From positions 124,001 through 188,000 of the forward strand of contig JACKBC010000003.1 in the NCBI GenBank assembly GCA_020634755.1: a stretch of DNA of 64,000 bases, read 5' to 3'. The notes under the pieces were generated by a model that saw only the letters and a program-made list of their open reading frames with translations, searched no databases and was not told the origin of the DNA. Positions 54,272 through 62,924 of the stretch are shown piece by piece (position 1 is the stretch's first letter; each line of letters opens with the position of its first letter). Source of the stretch: Caldilineaceae bacterium (lineage in GTDB: Bacteria > Chloroflexota > Anaerolineae > Caldilineales > Caldilineaceae). Made by a program: the position numbers and the translations under genes.

Positions 54272-55011
54272 GTTTCACCTTCCAGAATGTTGCGCAAATC
54301 ACCAGCCTTGTTGCGGAGTTGCTGGAAATAGTCGCTGCCGGTGATCTTTTCTACTTGTTGTGCTTGCCGCGCTCTATCCACCTCGATCCGCAGCTCTTGC
54401 ACTTCCTTTTGCAGGCGCTGTTCCCGGGCGTAGACTTCTCGCATCATGCGTTGAAAGACGCGCGCCAGTTGGCCCAGCGCATCATTACGTTTGGTCACGG
54501 CATCAATGCTTTCAATCTGGTAAAGACCCGCTTCGACGGCGGCGGCGGCGGCGGTCAGCTGGGCCACTTGCTGCAAATATTCGTAATCCTCAACCATAAC
54601 ATTGGTGCGTGCCCGCAGCGTTTGGCAGAGGATGTGGATGATCCCCGTTGTGATTTCAGGGCGACTTGTAATCAGCTGCATAAACGGAACGCGTTCCAGC
54701 CGCAACAAGCGCAGATCCTCCAGCGCCGTAATGGCGGCGCTGCGCGGTTCGGGGTCTAGCGCCGCCATTTCACCAAAGACGCCGCCTTTTTCCAAAACGG
54801 TCAACGTGCGTCCGCCGCTGTGTACGCGTACGCTGCCCTCAATGATGATATACATGGCGTCGCCAAAATCTCCCTTTTCAAACAGCGTGGTCTCCGCTGG
54901 GCAGATGACTTCTTCCAGCAGGCGCGCCACTTCCTCCAAAATATCTTGCGGCGTTTCGGTAAAGAGATTAACCGTGCGCAAAATCTGTTTTTTTTCGGTG
55001 TGGGACAACAT
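54268..55011 (-). CDS. Cyclic-nucleotide-binding protein with C-terminal coiled coil
   Basis: 247 residues. A cNMP-binding domain occupies about 15-135 (LFEKGDFGDAMYIIIEGSVRVH; phosphate-binding cassette VFGEMAALDPEPRSAAITA). Unlike Crp there is no helix-turn-helix; residues 185-232 form a charged coiled coil (YAREQRLQKEVQELRIEVDR). FGE and RSA of the cassette are the residues that hold cAMP or cGMP in known proteins. It lies between two related permeases and overlaps the second, so it may gate or assemble them in response to a nucleotide. Confidence 0.87.
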   Translation of the reverse strand: MLSHTEKKQILRTVNLFTETPQDILEEVARLLEEVICPAETTLFEKGDFGDAMYIIIEGSVRVHSGGRTLTVLEKGGVFGEMAALDPEPRSAAITALEDLRLLRLERVPFMQLITSRPEITTGIIHILCQTLRARTNVMVEDYEYLQQVAQLTAAAAAVEAGLYQIESIDAVTKRNDALGQLARVFQRMMREVYAREQRLQKEVQELRIEVDRARQAQQVEKITGSDYFQQLRNKAGDLRNILEGET

Positions 55012-55028
55012 AAAAGCAATCCTTTGGG

Positions 55029-57254
55029 CTACGTCGGCGCCTTTGCAAAAACAATTTCAATTCGATTGCATGCCGAAGGCAAACTTACAATTTGTTGCTC
55101 ATGCGCTGCATCGGTTGTGCAGCGTATGGGCGCGGGCCACGCTGGGCCAAACAGCGTGATCTGGGCGGGCAGCCCCACTGAGCCGCCCGTCACGGGAAGT
55201 TGGTATAGCCACATTTTGAACAGTCTGGGCGAACCCGCCGGCAGCTCAATATGGATGCGTTGCAGCGTTGCTAAATCGGCAATAAGGGCGTCAGCGGTCC
55301 GCTGCTCTGCCTGGCGCTGACCGTGGTCCAGCGTAATGGCGGCCACCAGCGGCGCTCCATTTGTCACCAGGTGCATTTGGCCCTGGCCCGGCGTTTGTGC
55401 ATTGGTGCGCAGTTGCAGCACGGCGCGCTCGCTAAATAGCCCCCACCGCCAGCTTTGCCCTGTAACCGCCAAGATAACCAGACCGCTGCCTACCGCCAGC
55501 AATCGCATTGGCCACTCTTGCCAAATATAGAGGCCGTGGATCAAGATGCTGCCCAGGAAAAAAAGATAGAGCGCCCCCACGAGCAGGGGATGACCCAGCC
55601 AGCGCCAATAAAAGACCGGGGCAATATCCCCTTTGCGACGGGTGGCGGCCAGCAAAAGGACCGGCAGGATGCCGATCAACAGCGGCAGCAACAGCGCTCC
55701 CAGAATGCCCAACAGGCTGGCAAACGATCCGGCCCCGCTAATGGCCAGCCATTCGGCCAAGAGCAAGATGAGCAGCATGGGGCTGGCCGCCAGCGCGAAA
55801 CGCTGCCATTCGCGCAGCCGGCCCACAAAGGAATCTGACCCGCGGCGCGGCAAGCGTTCTTCCACCGAATAATATTGGGCCAGCGCCACTTGGATGGTGG
55901 TCAATCCCAGGCTCAACGTCACCAAAAGCACGCCCAGCAGGTTGACGAGTGGCCCAACCCGCTGGGCCAACGGCGTGATAACGGTGCCGGTGGTTGCGCG
56001 CAAAGTTTGCGGAGAAAGCACGCCGGTCAGCACCACCAGCCACAGACACGCGATCAGGGTCAGCACGCCAATGGCAGATATGCTGCCGCGTAACCAGCCT
56101 CGGCCATTCCCATCGCGCGGCAAAACCACCGGACCATATGTGGCCACCAGGAAATGCGATAAAAAGGTGGACGAGAGAATGCCCACGATGAGCCCCAGCG
56201 CGCCCGGCGTAAAGCGCTGTGCATTGCCCATATCGCTTAGGTTGCTGCTCTGAAAATAGGGCAGCGCCAGCAGCGGAATGACCAACAGAATCAGCAGATT
56301 GATAAAGACAATGAGCAGATTGGTGGTGACGGTTGCGTTGAGCGTCCGCCGCGATAAAAAGAAAAGCGTGACGCCAAACGGCAGGAGCATCCACCACGCC
56401 ACGGGCGCGCCCGTGGCCCCGGCCAACGTACCGGCAATGCCTAGAAAGAAGATAATCAGCACCATAAAATTGTTGGCCGCCATGGCCAAAGTGACCAGCG
56501 TCGACATGGCCGACCCCAAATACTCTTGCGCCAGCTGACCCACAAAACCCAACCCAAAACGGGCCGCGCCGCTGCGGATTACCGTTTCTGCCAGTGCTGC
56601 TACGGTCAGCATATTGACCAGCCCAAAGAGCAAAATACAGAGCACGCCCCACAAGGGCGGAATGGTGGCTAGCGCAATGGGGAGCGCCAGCAGACCGGAG
56701 ACGCCGGGTGTTGTCAAAAAGAAGGTAAGCCAAAAAGGCGGCAAGCCTTCCAAGCGTTGGGTCAAGTTGGACCAGCGCCAACGCAGCCCCTCCCCCCAGC
56801 TGACCGTCGGCGCAAAGATTGTCGCAATGGGCTGCTGATAAAGCCGCTGGTACGCTTCTTGCACTGGTGCGGTATTGACCCCAATGGCTGTACAGATGGC
56901 CGGCGTTTCTCCTGCTATAATGGTGTACTTTTGGCCCAAGAGATGGGCCAACGTGGCGCGTATGCTGGCATTCTCGGGAACCAGGATGGCCCATAGGGGC
57001 GCATAGCGTTCTAGCTCTTGGATCGACGGCTTGGGGTGTGTGGCTCGCGCCTGCGCCAATGCTTCCAAATAGGCGCGTTGTGTGTTGGTCGTGGCCATTA
57101 CGGCCAAGGCGGGATTAGCTATTTCATGCGCCTGGGCCACCAACTGTGCGGTGCGATTTTCAATGAGCGCCAATACGCTGTTGGCCTGTTTGACCGCCCG
57201 TCCGCCCAAACCGCCCAGCACTTCGTCGCGCGAAAGGGGCTTTTTTGTTGTCAT
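55029..57254 (-). CDS. APC-superfamily permease with extra cytosolic N- and C-terminal domains (first of pair)
   Basis: 741 residues, a paralogue of the permease at 52001-54271. The N-terminal domain aligns (LSRDEVLGGLGGRAVKQANS; SIQELERYAPLWAILVPENA; QEAYQRLYQQPIATIFAP), as does the C-terminal one (MHLVTNGAPLVAAITLDHGQ against FQIVSSGNPLAVVVDIDEFN). About eleven membrane helices lie between, with TTPGVSGLLALPIALATI as the family signature. The pair has diverged widely in the membrane part, so substrates or roles may differ. It starts 22 bp after the HD-protein gene. Confidence 0.83.
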   Translation of the reverse strand: MTTKKPLSRDEVLGGLGGRAVKQANSVLALIENRTAQLVAQAHEIANPALAVMATTNTQRAYLEALAQARATHPKPSIQELERYAPLWAILVPENASIRATLAHLLGQKYTIIAGETPAICTAIGVNTAPVQEAYQRLYQQPIATIFAPTVSWGEGLRWRWSNLTQRLEGLPPFWLTFFLTTPGVSGLLALPIALATIPPLWGVLCILLFGLVNMLTVAALAETVIRSGAARFGLGFVGQLAQEYLGSAMSTLVTLAMAANNFMVLIIFFLGIAGTLAGATGAPVAWWMLLPFGVTLFFLSRRTLNATVTTNLLIVFINLLILLVIPLLALPYFQSSNLSDMGNAQRFTPGALGLIVGILSSTFLSHFLVATYGPVVLPRDGNGRGWLRGSISAIGVLTLIACLWLVVLTGVLSPQTLRATTGTVITPLAQRVGPLVNLLGVLLVTLSLGLTTIQVALAQYYSVEERLPRRGSDSFVGRLREWQRFALAASPMLLILLLAEWLAISGAGSFASLLGILGALLLPLLIGILPVLLLAATRRKGDIAPVFYWRWLGHPLLVGALYLFFLGSILIHGLYIWQEWPMRLLAVGSGLVILAVTGQSWRWGLFSERAVLQLRTNAQTPGQGQMHLVTNGAPLVAAITLDHGQRQAEQRTADALIADLATLQRIHIELPAGSPRLFKMWLYQLPVTGGSVGLPAQITLFGPAWPAPIRCTTDAAHEQQIVSLPSACNRIEIVFAKAPT

Positions 57255-57276
57255 GGCAAAGCCATCCGTTTATGTT

Positions 57277-59364
57277 TCAATTTTCATTACACGCGGCAAT
57301 TAATAGTTGCACAACCTGCTGGGCCAAGGTCATGGGCAATCGCACTCGGATTGCGCACTCGTTCCCTTCGGGGGCCGGGCCAATATCTGGAGGATAAAGT
57401 AGGCGGATGGGCGTGGCTTCTTCCTCACGCCAGTGATTTATGGCCAACAATTCGACGGCGCCCCCGTTCGTTTCATCATCTGCGCTGCTATCGAACCAGG
57501 TGGCAATGGCGTAGGGCGTGCGGTAGCAGATGCCGCGGACGGGCGCCCGTCCGCGCGCTTCAATGGCGGCCTCCAACCCCCAGTAGATGGCATGTGGCGC
57601 TGGGGGCGCCGTCAATTCAAACCACATCGCCTTGCCCATGAGCTGGCCGGCGGCCGGCAGCACTGCATAGCGCGGCCCAAAGGTGGACGCTTGGTCGATA
57701 AACCAGCCGCGATCATCGGCTGCAATGCGCTCTAGCAGCGGAGTGATTAGCGTTGTCCAGTTGACGCTTGCCGTGGGCGCATGGCGGGCGGCCGCAATGT
57801 GGTCATAAATAGCATTGAGCAATCCCTGGCTCACGGTCTGTTCATCGCTGCTCAACCCCACCGTGGATTGAACCGGGTCGCGCGTGCAAAGGGCCGCGAT
57901 CCGTCCCCAGAAAATATCGGCCTCATCAATCTGGTCACCCCAGAAGTAGGCCCAGTCACCACCCAAAATCACCTGGCTTCCGGCATGAGCTGTCTGCCGC
58001 AACAGGTGGGGCAAACGCCCCCAGTTAGCTTCGTGCCGATTGAGAATGGTCACGTGCGCGCCGGCGTTTTGCCAGCGCTCTACCTGCGCCAGCAACGTGG
58101 ATGTAACATCGGCATCGGGGCGATCGCCAATGAGAATCAGATGGGCGCATCCGCTGGGCTCTCGGTCCGCTAGCTCTGTGCGCCATAGCCAGCTTGTGGC
58201 GTCTGCGGCGTCGGGGAAGATCAACAATTCCACTCTATGGCCTGCTGCGAATAGATGTTTGCGACTGAGCGCGGCCATGACCAAGCTGTGCGGGTCCAAG
58301 GGGCAAGCAATAATCGCACGTGGCGGATTGGTTTGGGCCGCTGGTAATGGCGCCTGACGTGCGCGTATATCCGTCACTAATCGTGAGGACAATGGCGCGG
58401 GTGCGCATTCGATTACCTGAATTGTACAGTCCAGCGGCGTCTCCGCCACATCTTTACGCAAAGCGCGAATGTGAAAGCTTTGCTCCGCTTGGGTCCCCGG
58501 TTGGACAAAGATCTGCAATTGCAGCTTGGGTGTGCAGCAGATGCGGATACCGAGGATCGTATCCAGATCGGCCAGGAAGGGCACTTCTTGGGGATAGAAA
58601 AGCGCCAAAACCCGCTTGAATTTATCATCATAATCGACGCGGCGATAATCGCTGTCCAGCGCATCGGCCACGCGCAAAATCGAAGCCATGAGGCCGGTGC
58701 GTACGGTCTCTCCGGCCAGCTCATCACAACGGTCTGGATCATACTCACGACGATGCCAGCGGCAGATCAACCCCACCAGCTCGGCCTCGCGGCGGCTAAA
58801 GGGCAGTTGGCCGGTTGCTGCCAGCTTTTCCACAGTTTCCTGGCTGATGACGTGATGTGTAGCCCGGTCCACCACGTTGCCCACATCGTGTAGCAGCGCC
58901 GCCGCGCGCAACAAATGCTGTTCGTTGGCGGTTAACCCCAAAACGTGGCCCAGCTGGGTGGCAAATATTTTGACGCGCAATACGTGTCCCGGCCCGTGAT
59001 CGGTGAATTCGCCCATGCGCGCGCGGGCAAATTGGAGAATCGGCACAACGGTGCGCAGCGTGGCTATTTCCTGCGCCGAATAGAGTCGGGAAGCGGTCTG
59101 CAAGGCTGGCCACAGGCGCGCCGGCAGCGCCCTGCGCCGCGTTCGCCCTAGCTCTGCGCAGAGGCGGCCCGCCGCATCAATGGTAATGGCGTTGCGCATT
59201 TGCAGCGCGGCGACTGTTTCGGCCAGGACGTCTGGTTCCTGCTTGAGCGCCTGCGCCAAAGCTGCGGCGCTGGTTGGGCCCTCACGAACAAGGTGTAGCA
59301 ATATTTGGCGCTGGGCCGCGGGCAGAGATAACAGATTCAGTTGGGCGGGCGGCTGTGAGATCAT
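57277..59364 (-). CDS. Winged-helix/HD-domain protein with novel C-terminal domain
   Basis: 695 residues. Residues about 10-75 look like a MarR-type winged helix (LLHLVREGPTSAAALAQALK). An HD phosphohydrolase domain spans about 120-275: GPGHVLRVKIFA, AALLHDVGNVVDRATHH, ICRWHRREYDPD, and ILRVADALDSDYRRVD give the expected His, His-Asp, His and Asp. It is most like the HD part of exopolyphosphatase/guanosine-pentaphosphatase enzymes. The C-terminal 350 residues (AIIACPLDPHSLVMAALSRK; HLILIGDRPDADVT; QVILGGDWAYFWGDQIDEAD) match nothing I recognise. It may turn over a nucleotide second messenger in this operon. Confidence 0.78.
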   Translation of the reverse strand: MISQPPAQLNLLSLPAAQRQILLHLVREGPTSAAALAQALKQEPDVLAETVAALQMRNAITIDAAGRLCAELGRTRRRALPARLWPALQTASRLYSAQEIATLRTVVPILQFARARMGEFTDHGPGHVLRVKIFATQLGHVLGLTANEQHLLRAAALLHDVGNVVDRATHHVISQETVEKLAATGQLPFSRREAELVGLICRWHRREYDPDRCDELAGETVRTGLMASILRVADALDSDYRRVDYDDKFKRVLALFYPQEVPFLADLDTILGIRICCTPKLQLQIFVQPGTQAEQSFHIRALRKDVAETPLDCTIQVIECAPAPLSSRLVTDIRARQAPLPAAQTNPPRAIIACPLDPHSLVMAALSRKHLFAAGHRVELLIFPDAADATSWLWRTELADREPSGCAHLILIGDRPDADVTSTLLAQVERWQNAGAHVTILNRHEANWGRLPHLLRQTAHAGSQVILGGDWAYFWGDQIDEADIFWGRIAALCTRDPVQSTVGLSSDEQTVSQGLLNAIYDHIAAARHAPTASVNWTTLITPLLERIAADDRGWFIDQASTFGPRYAVLPAAGQLMGKAMWFELTAPPAPHAIYWGLEAAIEARGRAPVRGICYRTPYAIATWFDSSADDETNGGAVELLAINHWREEEATPIRLLYPPDIGPAPEGNECAIRVRLPMTLAQQVVQLLIAACNEN

Positions 59365-59481
59365 TTTGGTTGAGATTGCAACGCTACCGTGGGCTTATGG
59401 CAGGACACTGGGCGTATTATAAGGCGGTGGGCTTATTACAGGACAGATGTAACCGGCGCCGGTTCTCCACGCATCGCTATA

Positions 59482-60261
59482 TTATGCCAGCAAGCGCGCG
59501 TTAATTTCCCGAAAGAGCTGGGTAAGCGGGTGTTGTGGATAGTGCAAGGCAAAGATCCCTCCGCTGGCTAGGGTCATCATCTCATCTACATGGGGCAATA
59601 CGCCAGCCACGTCACAGGCAAAGGTTTGCTGTACGCGCTGGCGGATCTCTTCGGCGTTAAAAGCCGCCGGTGTTTTGTTGACGAGCAGCAGCATTTTCGG
59701 CACATCCAGCGAGCGCGCCACTTCGACCGTGACGCCGGTCCCTTCGTAATCCTGCTGATCGGGGCGCATGATGATGAGCAAGGCGTGGGAGATGGCGATC
59801 GAAAAGAGCGTTTCTTCGTTGAGACCGGGGTGGGTGTCAATGAGAAGCACATCAAGTTGCAATTCGCTCAACAGATCGCGGATGCCGCTGGTTAAAAGTC
59901 CCACATCGTAGCCTTCGCGCAGCACATTTACAATGGCGTCTGTTTGAATACTGGACGGAATGAGAAAGAGTTTGCCCTGCGTCGAGCTGAAGGGCTTGCC
60001 GGCGCCGTCTGTATGTAGGTTGGCCGTCACATCATGGGCGGCCTGACTAATGGTGCAGCGCCCCCACAAATAATCATTGAGCGAATGGCCAATGGCCGCG
60101 CCATCTAGCCCAAAGAGAACGTGAATGCCCGGCGATTGAATGTCGGTGTCAATGACGCCAACCCGTTGGCCACCAGCGGCAAGAAGGGTCGCCAAGTTCG
60201 CTGTCGTGTTAGATTTACCCGTGCCGCCGCGGAATGAGTGGATGGAAATGATTTTCGACAT
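59482..60261 (-). CDS. MinD/ParA-like P-loop ATPase
   Basis: 259 residues. Deviant Walker A IHSFRGGTGKSNTTANLA (residues 7-24), in which the signature Lys before GG is Arg; Walker A-prime VGVIDTDIQSPGIHVLFGL; Walker B LDVLLIDTHPGLNEET. The C-terminus lacks an obvious amphipathic helix of the MinD kind. Such ATPases position complexes on membranes or DNA. As the promoter-proximal gene of the five-gene operon it may organise the permeases spatially. First gene of the transcript; its start is 183 bp from the divergent cNMP gene. Confidence 0.87.
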   Translation of the reverse strand: MSKIISIHSFRGGTGKSNTTANLATLLAAGGQRVGVIDTDIQSPGIHVLFGLDGAAIGHSLNDYLWGRCTISQAAHDVTANLHTDGAGKPFSSTQGKLFLIPSSIQTDAIVNVLREGYDVGLLTSGIRDLLSELQLDVLLIDTHPGLNEETLFSIAISHALLIIMRPDQQDYEGTGVTVEVARSLDVPKMLLLVNKTPAAFNAEEIRQRVQQTFACDVAGVLPHVDEMMTLASGGIFALHYPQHPLTQLFREINARLLA

Positions 60262-60443
60262 GAGGCTCCCTTATGTAAACGGCATGGCTGTGGTTATGCG
60301 CGGTGTTGAATGCGCTCATGTTAACAAATTTGATAATCATTTATGCGCGAACTGTTAACAGAGGCATGCTATTGTAGTGGATTAGCACTTATGGGTCCTA
60401 TCATACCATTTTCAGGCAAAAATAGTATAAAAGGAGCAAGCTT

Positions 60444-60821
60444 TTGGAACTGTTAAATCTTTTCCGCCAATCTAAAGATGTTGAAACTTTCTCTGTCGGA
60501 CAGACAATTTTTGGCGCGGGCGATGTTGGAGACCTAATGTATGTTGTAATTGAAGGAGAAGTGGCAGTCTCCCTTGACGGCGCCGTGATTGAGACGATTG
60601 GTCCGGGTGGCCTTTTGGGCGAGTTGAGTTTGGTAGATCACAGCCCGCGCAGTGCAGATGCAGTCGCCAAGACCGATTGCGTAGTGGCGCCTGTGGGAGA
60701 ACGGCGCTTTCTTTTCCTGGTGCAAGAGACGCCCTATTTTGCCCTGCATGTCATGAGCGTCATGGCCGAGCGGCTGCGGCAGCGGACGCAGGAAGTAATA
60801 ATGGCGAAAAATGTGCAGTGA
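60444..60821 (+). CDS. Small stand-alone cyclic-nucleotide-binding protein (TTG start)
   Basis: 125 residues consisting only of a cNMP-binding domain: IFGAGDVGDLMYVVIEGEVAV and the phosphate cassette GGLLGELSLVDHSPRSADAVA. The start is TTG 60444, supported by AAAAGGAGC nine bases upstream and by loss of the first strand if the next ATG were used. It is divergent from the MinD-like operon and shares its promoter region, so it is likely part of the same system. No DNA-binding domain. Confidence 0.85.
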   Translation: MELLNLFRQSKDVETFSVGQTIFGAGDVGDLMYVVIEGEVAVSLDGAVIETIGPGGLLGELSLVDHSPRSADAVAKTDCVVAPVGERRFLFLVQETPYFALHVMSVMAERLRQRTQEVIMAKNVQ

Positions 60822-60980
60822 AAGGGAAGCCATAGCAGATGGCGGGTTTAGTGATTTTGGGGAGGGACAGACAGTTCCGCTGGTGCGACAGCTCCGTTTA
60901 CACGATTTTCATCGTCTTCAGCCAACAATCCTGCCCCATATTCGCTCCTAAACCGAAACACTCCCCGGTTGCTATAAACT

Positions 60981-61009
60981 TTTAGCCTGGAGAACATTCG
61001 TGCTACAAT
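60981..61009 (+). promoter_or_regulatory. Possible sigma-70-like promoter of the ABC exporter
   Basis: TTTAGC (-35-like) and TACAAT (-10, 61004-61009) with a 17-bp spacer, 33 bp before the ATPase start. The -35 match is poor. Confidence 0.35.
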
Positions 61010-61041
61010 GGTGACTAAAACCACAACAATGGATCACCATA

Positions 61042-62031
61042 ATGGCCGACCCCGTTATTCTGCTCGACAATCTATCCAAAACCTACCTGGTCCCCGAGCG
61101 CGATGCCGGCGTAATGGCGGCGGCGCGCAGCCTGGTGCAGCGCCGTCACCGCGCCATCAAAGCGGTGGATCAGGTTAGCTTTCGCGTAGAGCCAGGCGAA
61201 GTCGTCGGTTTTCTGGGGCCCAATGGCGCCGGTAAGACCACCACCCTCAAAATGCTGTCTGGGCTGCTGCATCCCACCAGCGGTACGGGCCGCGTCTTGG
61301 CGTATGAGCCGTGGCAACGTCAGCGCGATTTCCTCAAAGTGATCACGCTGGTTATGGGGCAGCGCAATCAGCTCAATTGGGACATTCCAGCCAGCGATTC
61401 GTTTGAGTTGAACCGCGTGATCTATCGCGTGCCGCCGGCGCAATATCAGCAGACGCTGGAAGAGTTAGTGGAGTTGCTGGAATTAGGGCCGCTGATCAAC
61501 AAACCGGTGCGCAACCTATCGTTGGGCGAGCGCATGAAGTGTGAAATTGCTGCCGCCCTGCTGCATCGACCACAAGTGCTCTTTTTGGATGAGCCCACCA
61601 TTGGCCTGGACGTAACGGCGCAGCGCCGCATCCGCGAATTTATCCGCGAATACAATCGTCGCCACAACGCCACCATTTTGCTGACCAGCCACTACATGGC
61701 CGATGTAGAAGCCCTTTGCAAACGGATTGTGGTGATCCACCACGGCCGCATTCTCTTTGATGGCCCGCTGGCCGAACTGGTGAAACGCTTTTCTCCACAC
61801 AAGACCATTGCCGTGGAGTTGGAGCATCCCATTGAGTCGAATCAATATGCCGATTTTGGCGAGGTGGTGACCCAGGATGATGGGCGCCTCATGCTGCGCG
61901 TGCCCAAGGCGGATACCGCCAAAGTGGCCGGTCGCTTGCTGGCGCAGCTACCGGTTAGCGATTTGACCATTGAAGACCCGCCCATTGAAGAAGTGATCGA
62001 GCAGGTCTTTGCCCAGGAGGTCGAATCGTGA
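61042..62031 (+). CDS. ABC transporter ATP-binding protein (ABC-2 type exporter)
   Basis: 329 residues. Walker A VVGFLGPNGAGKTTTLKML, Q-loop region ITLVMGQRNQLNWDIP, signature VRNLSLGERMKCEIAAALL, Walker B QVLFLDEPTIGLD, and switch His in LLTSHYM. The N-terminus has a short insertion (MAAARSLVQRRHRAIKA) and a C-terminal 90-residue extension, typical of the ATPases that serve the two-permease DUF990-type exporters. The substrate is unknown. Its stop overlaps the GTG start of the first permease (GTGA), so the three genes form one translationally coupled operon. Confidence 0.93.
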   Translation: MADPVILLDNLSKTYLVPERDAGVMAAARSLVQRRHRAIKAVDQVSFRVEPGEVVGFLGPNGAGKTTTLKMLSGLLHPTSGTGRVLAYEPWQRQRDFLKVITLVMGQRNQLNWDIPASDSFELNRVIYRVPPAQYQQTLEELVELLELGPLINKPVRNLSLGERMKCEIAAALLHRPQVLFLDEPTIGLDVTAQRRIREFIREYNRRHNATILLTSHYMADVEALCKRIVVIHHGRILFDGPLAELVKRFSPHKTIAVELEHPIESNQYADFGEVVTQDDGRLMLRVPKADTAKVAGRLLAQLPVSDLTIEDPPIEEVIEQVFAQEVES

Positions 62032-62834
62032 TCCGCGCTATCGGCGAAATTTACGCGGCGCAGTTGCGCACTTCGCTGGCCGTTCAATTTCAATATCGCA
62101 TGTCGCTGGCCATCTGGATGATCGGCCGCGTCATCCAGCCGCTGGTGGCCTTGGTGGTTTGGACGACCGTTGCGCGCGCCCGCGGGGGAGATGTGAGCGG
62201 CTATAGCGAAGGTGATTTTGCCGCCTATTTTATTATCCAGATGATCGTCACCCAGGCCACTTTTAGCTGGATCATGTGGGAATATGATTACATTATTCGC
62301 TCGGGGCAATTTAGCTTCCGGCTGCTGCGCCCCATTCATCCGATCCATGCTGATGTTGCCGACAATTTAGCATACAAGGTGTTGACATTGGTCATCCTGA
62401 TCCCGGCGGCATTTTTTCTGGCCTGGCTCTTCCCGCCCACTCTGCATTGGCAATGGTGGAACATTGTGGCCGGTCTATTGGCAACCGTCATCGCCTTTAT
62501 TATGCGCTTTACCCTCGAATGGATGCTGGCGATGACCGCGCTGTGGACCAATCGCGTCAGCGCAGTGAACCAGACCTATGATGTCATTCTCATCTTTTTC
62601 TCCGGTTATTTTGCCCCGCTGGCGGTAATGCCGCAATTGGTGCAAACTCTGGCCAATTTTCTGCCCTTTCGCTGGCTAATCGCGTTTCCGATTGAGCTGA
62701 CGCTGGGACGATTGACGCCCACCGAGATCCTGATTGGTTTTGGGGCGCAGCTGTTCTGGCTGGTGATTGTGCAGGCCTCGTTGCGATATGTGTGGCGCGC
62801 CGGCGTAAAGCAATATTCGGCGGTGGGCTCGTAA
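62028..62834 (+). CDS. ABC-2 family permease, first subunit
   Basis: 268 residues with six predicted membrane helices, GTG start overlapping the ATPase stop. AAQLRTSLAVQFQYRMSLAI and GDFAAYFIIQMIVTQATFSW are typical of ABC-2 permeases of the DUF990-like branch, as is the membrane end FLPFRWLIAFPIELTLGRL. It forms a heteromeric export channel with the next gene product; substrates of this branch are mostly unknown, though drug or lipid export is often suggested. Confidence 0.87.
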   Translation: MIRAIGEIYAAQLRTSLAVQFQYRMSLAIWMIGRVIQPLVALVVWTTVARARGGDVSGYSEGDFAAYFIIQMIVTQATFSWIMWEYDYIIRSGQFSFRLLRPIHPIHADVADNLAYKVLTLVILIPAAFFLAWLFPPTLHWQWWNIVAGLLATVIAFIMRFTLEWMLAMTALWTNRVSAVNQTYDVILIFFSGYFAPLAVMPQLVQTLANFLPFRWLIAFPIELTLGRLTPTEILIGFGAQLFWLVIVQASLRYVWRAGVKQYSAVGS

Positions 62835-62924
62835 TGGGTACAGGGGATGGCGTCGCCCGCGGCTTTGTTGACTGAGCCTGTCGAAGCCACCTGGGCCGCT
62901 GGCCATTTGGATCGCAGCCCCCGC

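Noticed and set aside
55738..56994. 418-codon minus-strand frame overlapping the first permease
   Set aside because: It lies in another frame of the same strand as the real permease and lacks membrane or domain patterns.
57277..59364. HD protein considered as exopolyphosphatase (Ppx/GppA)
   Set aside because: Only the HD part is similar; the sugar-kinase-like catalytic domains of Ppx/GppA are missing.
62847..62924. Upstream start for the second ABC-2 permease
   Set aside because: The added 26 residues are hydrophilic and contain the common genomic word TGAGCCTGTCGAAG; no ribosome-binding site at proper spacing.
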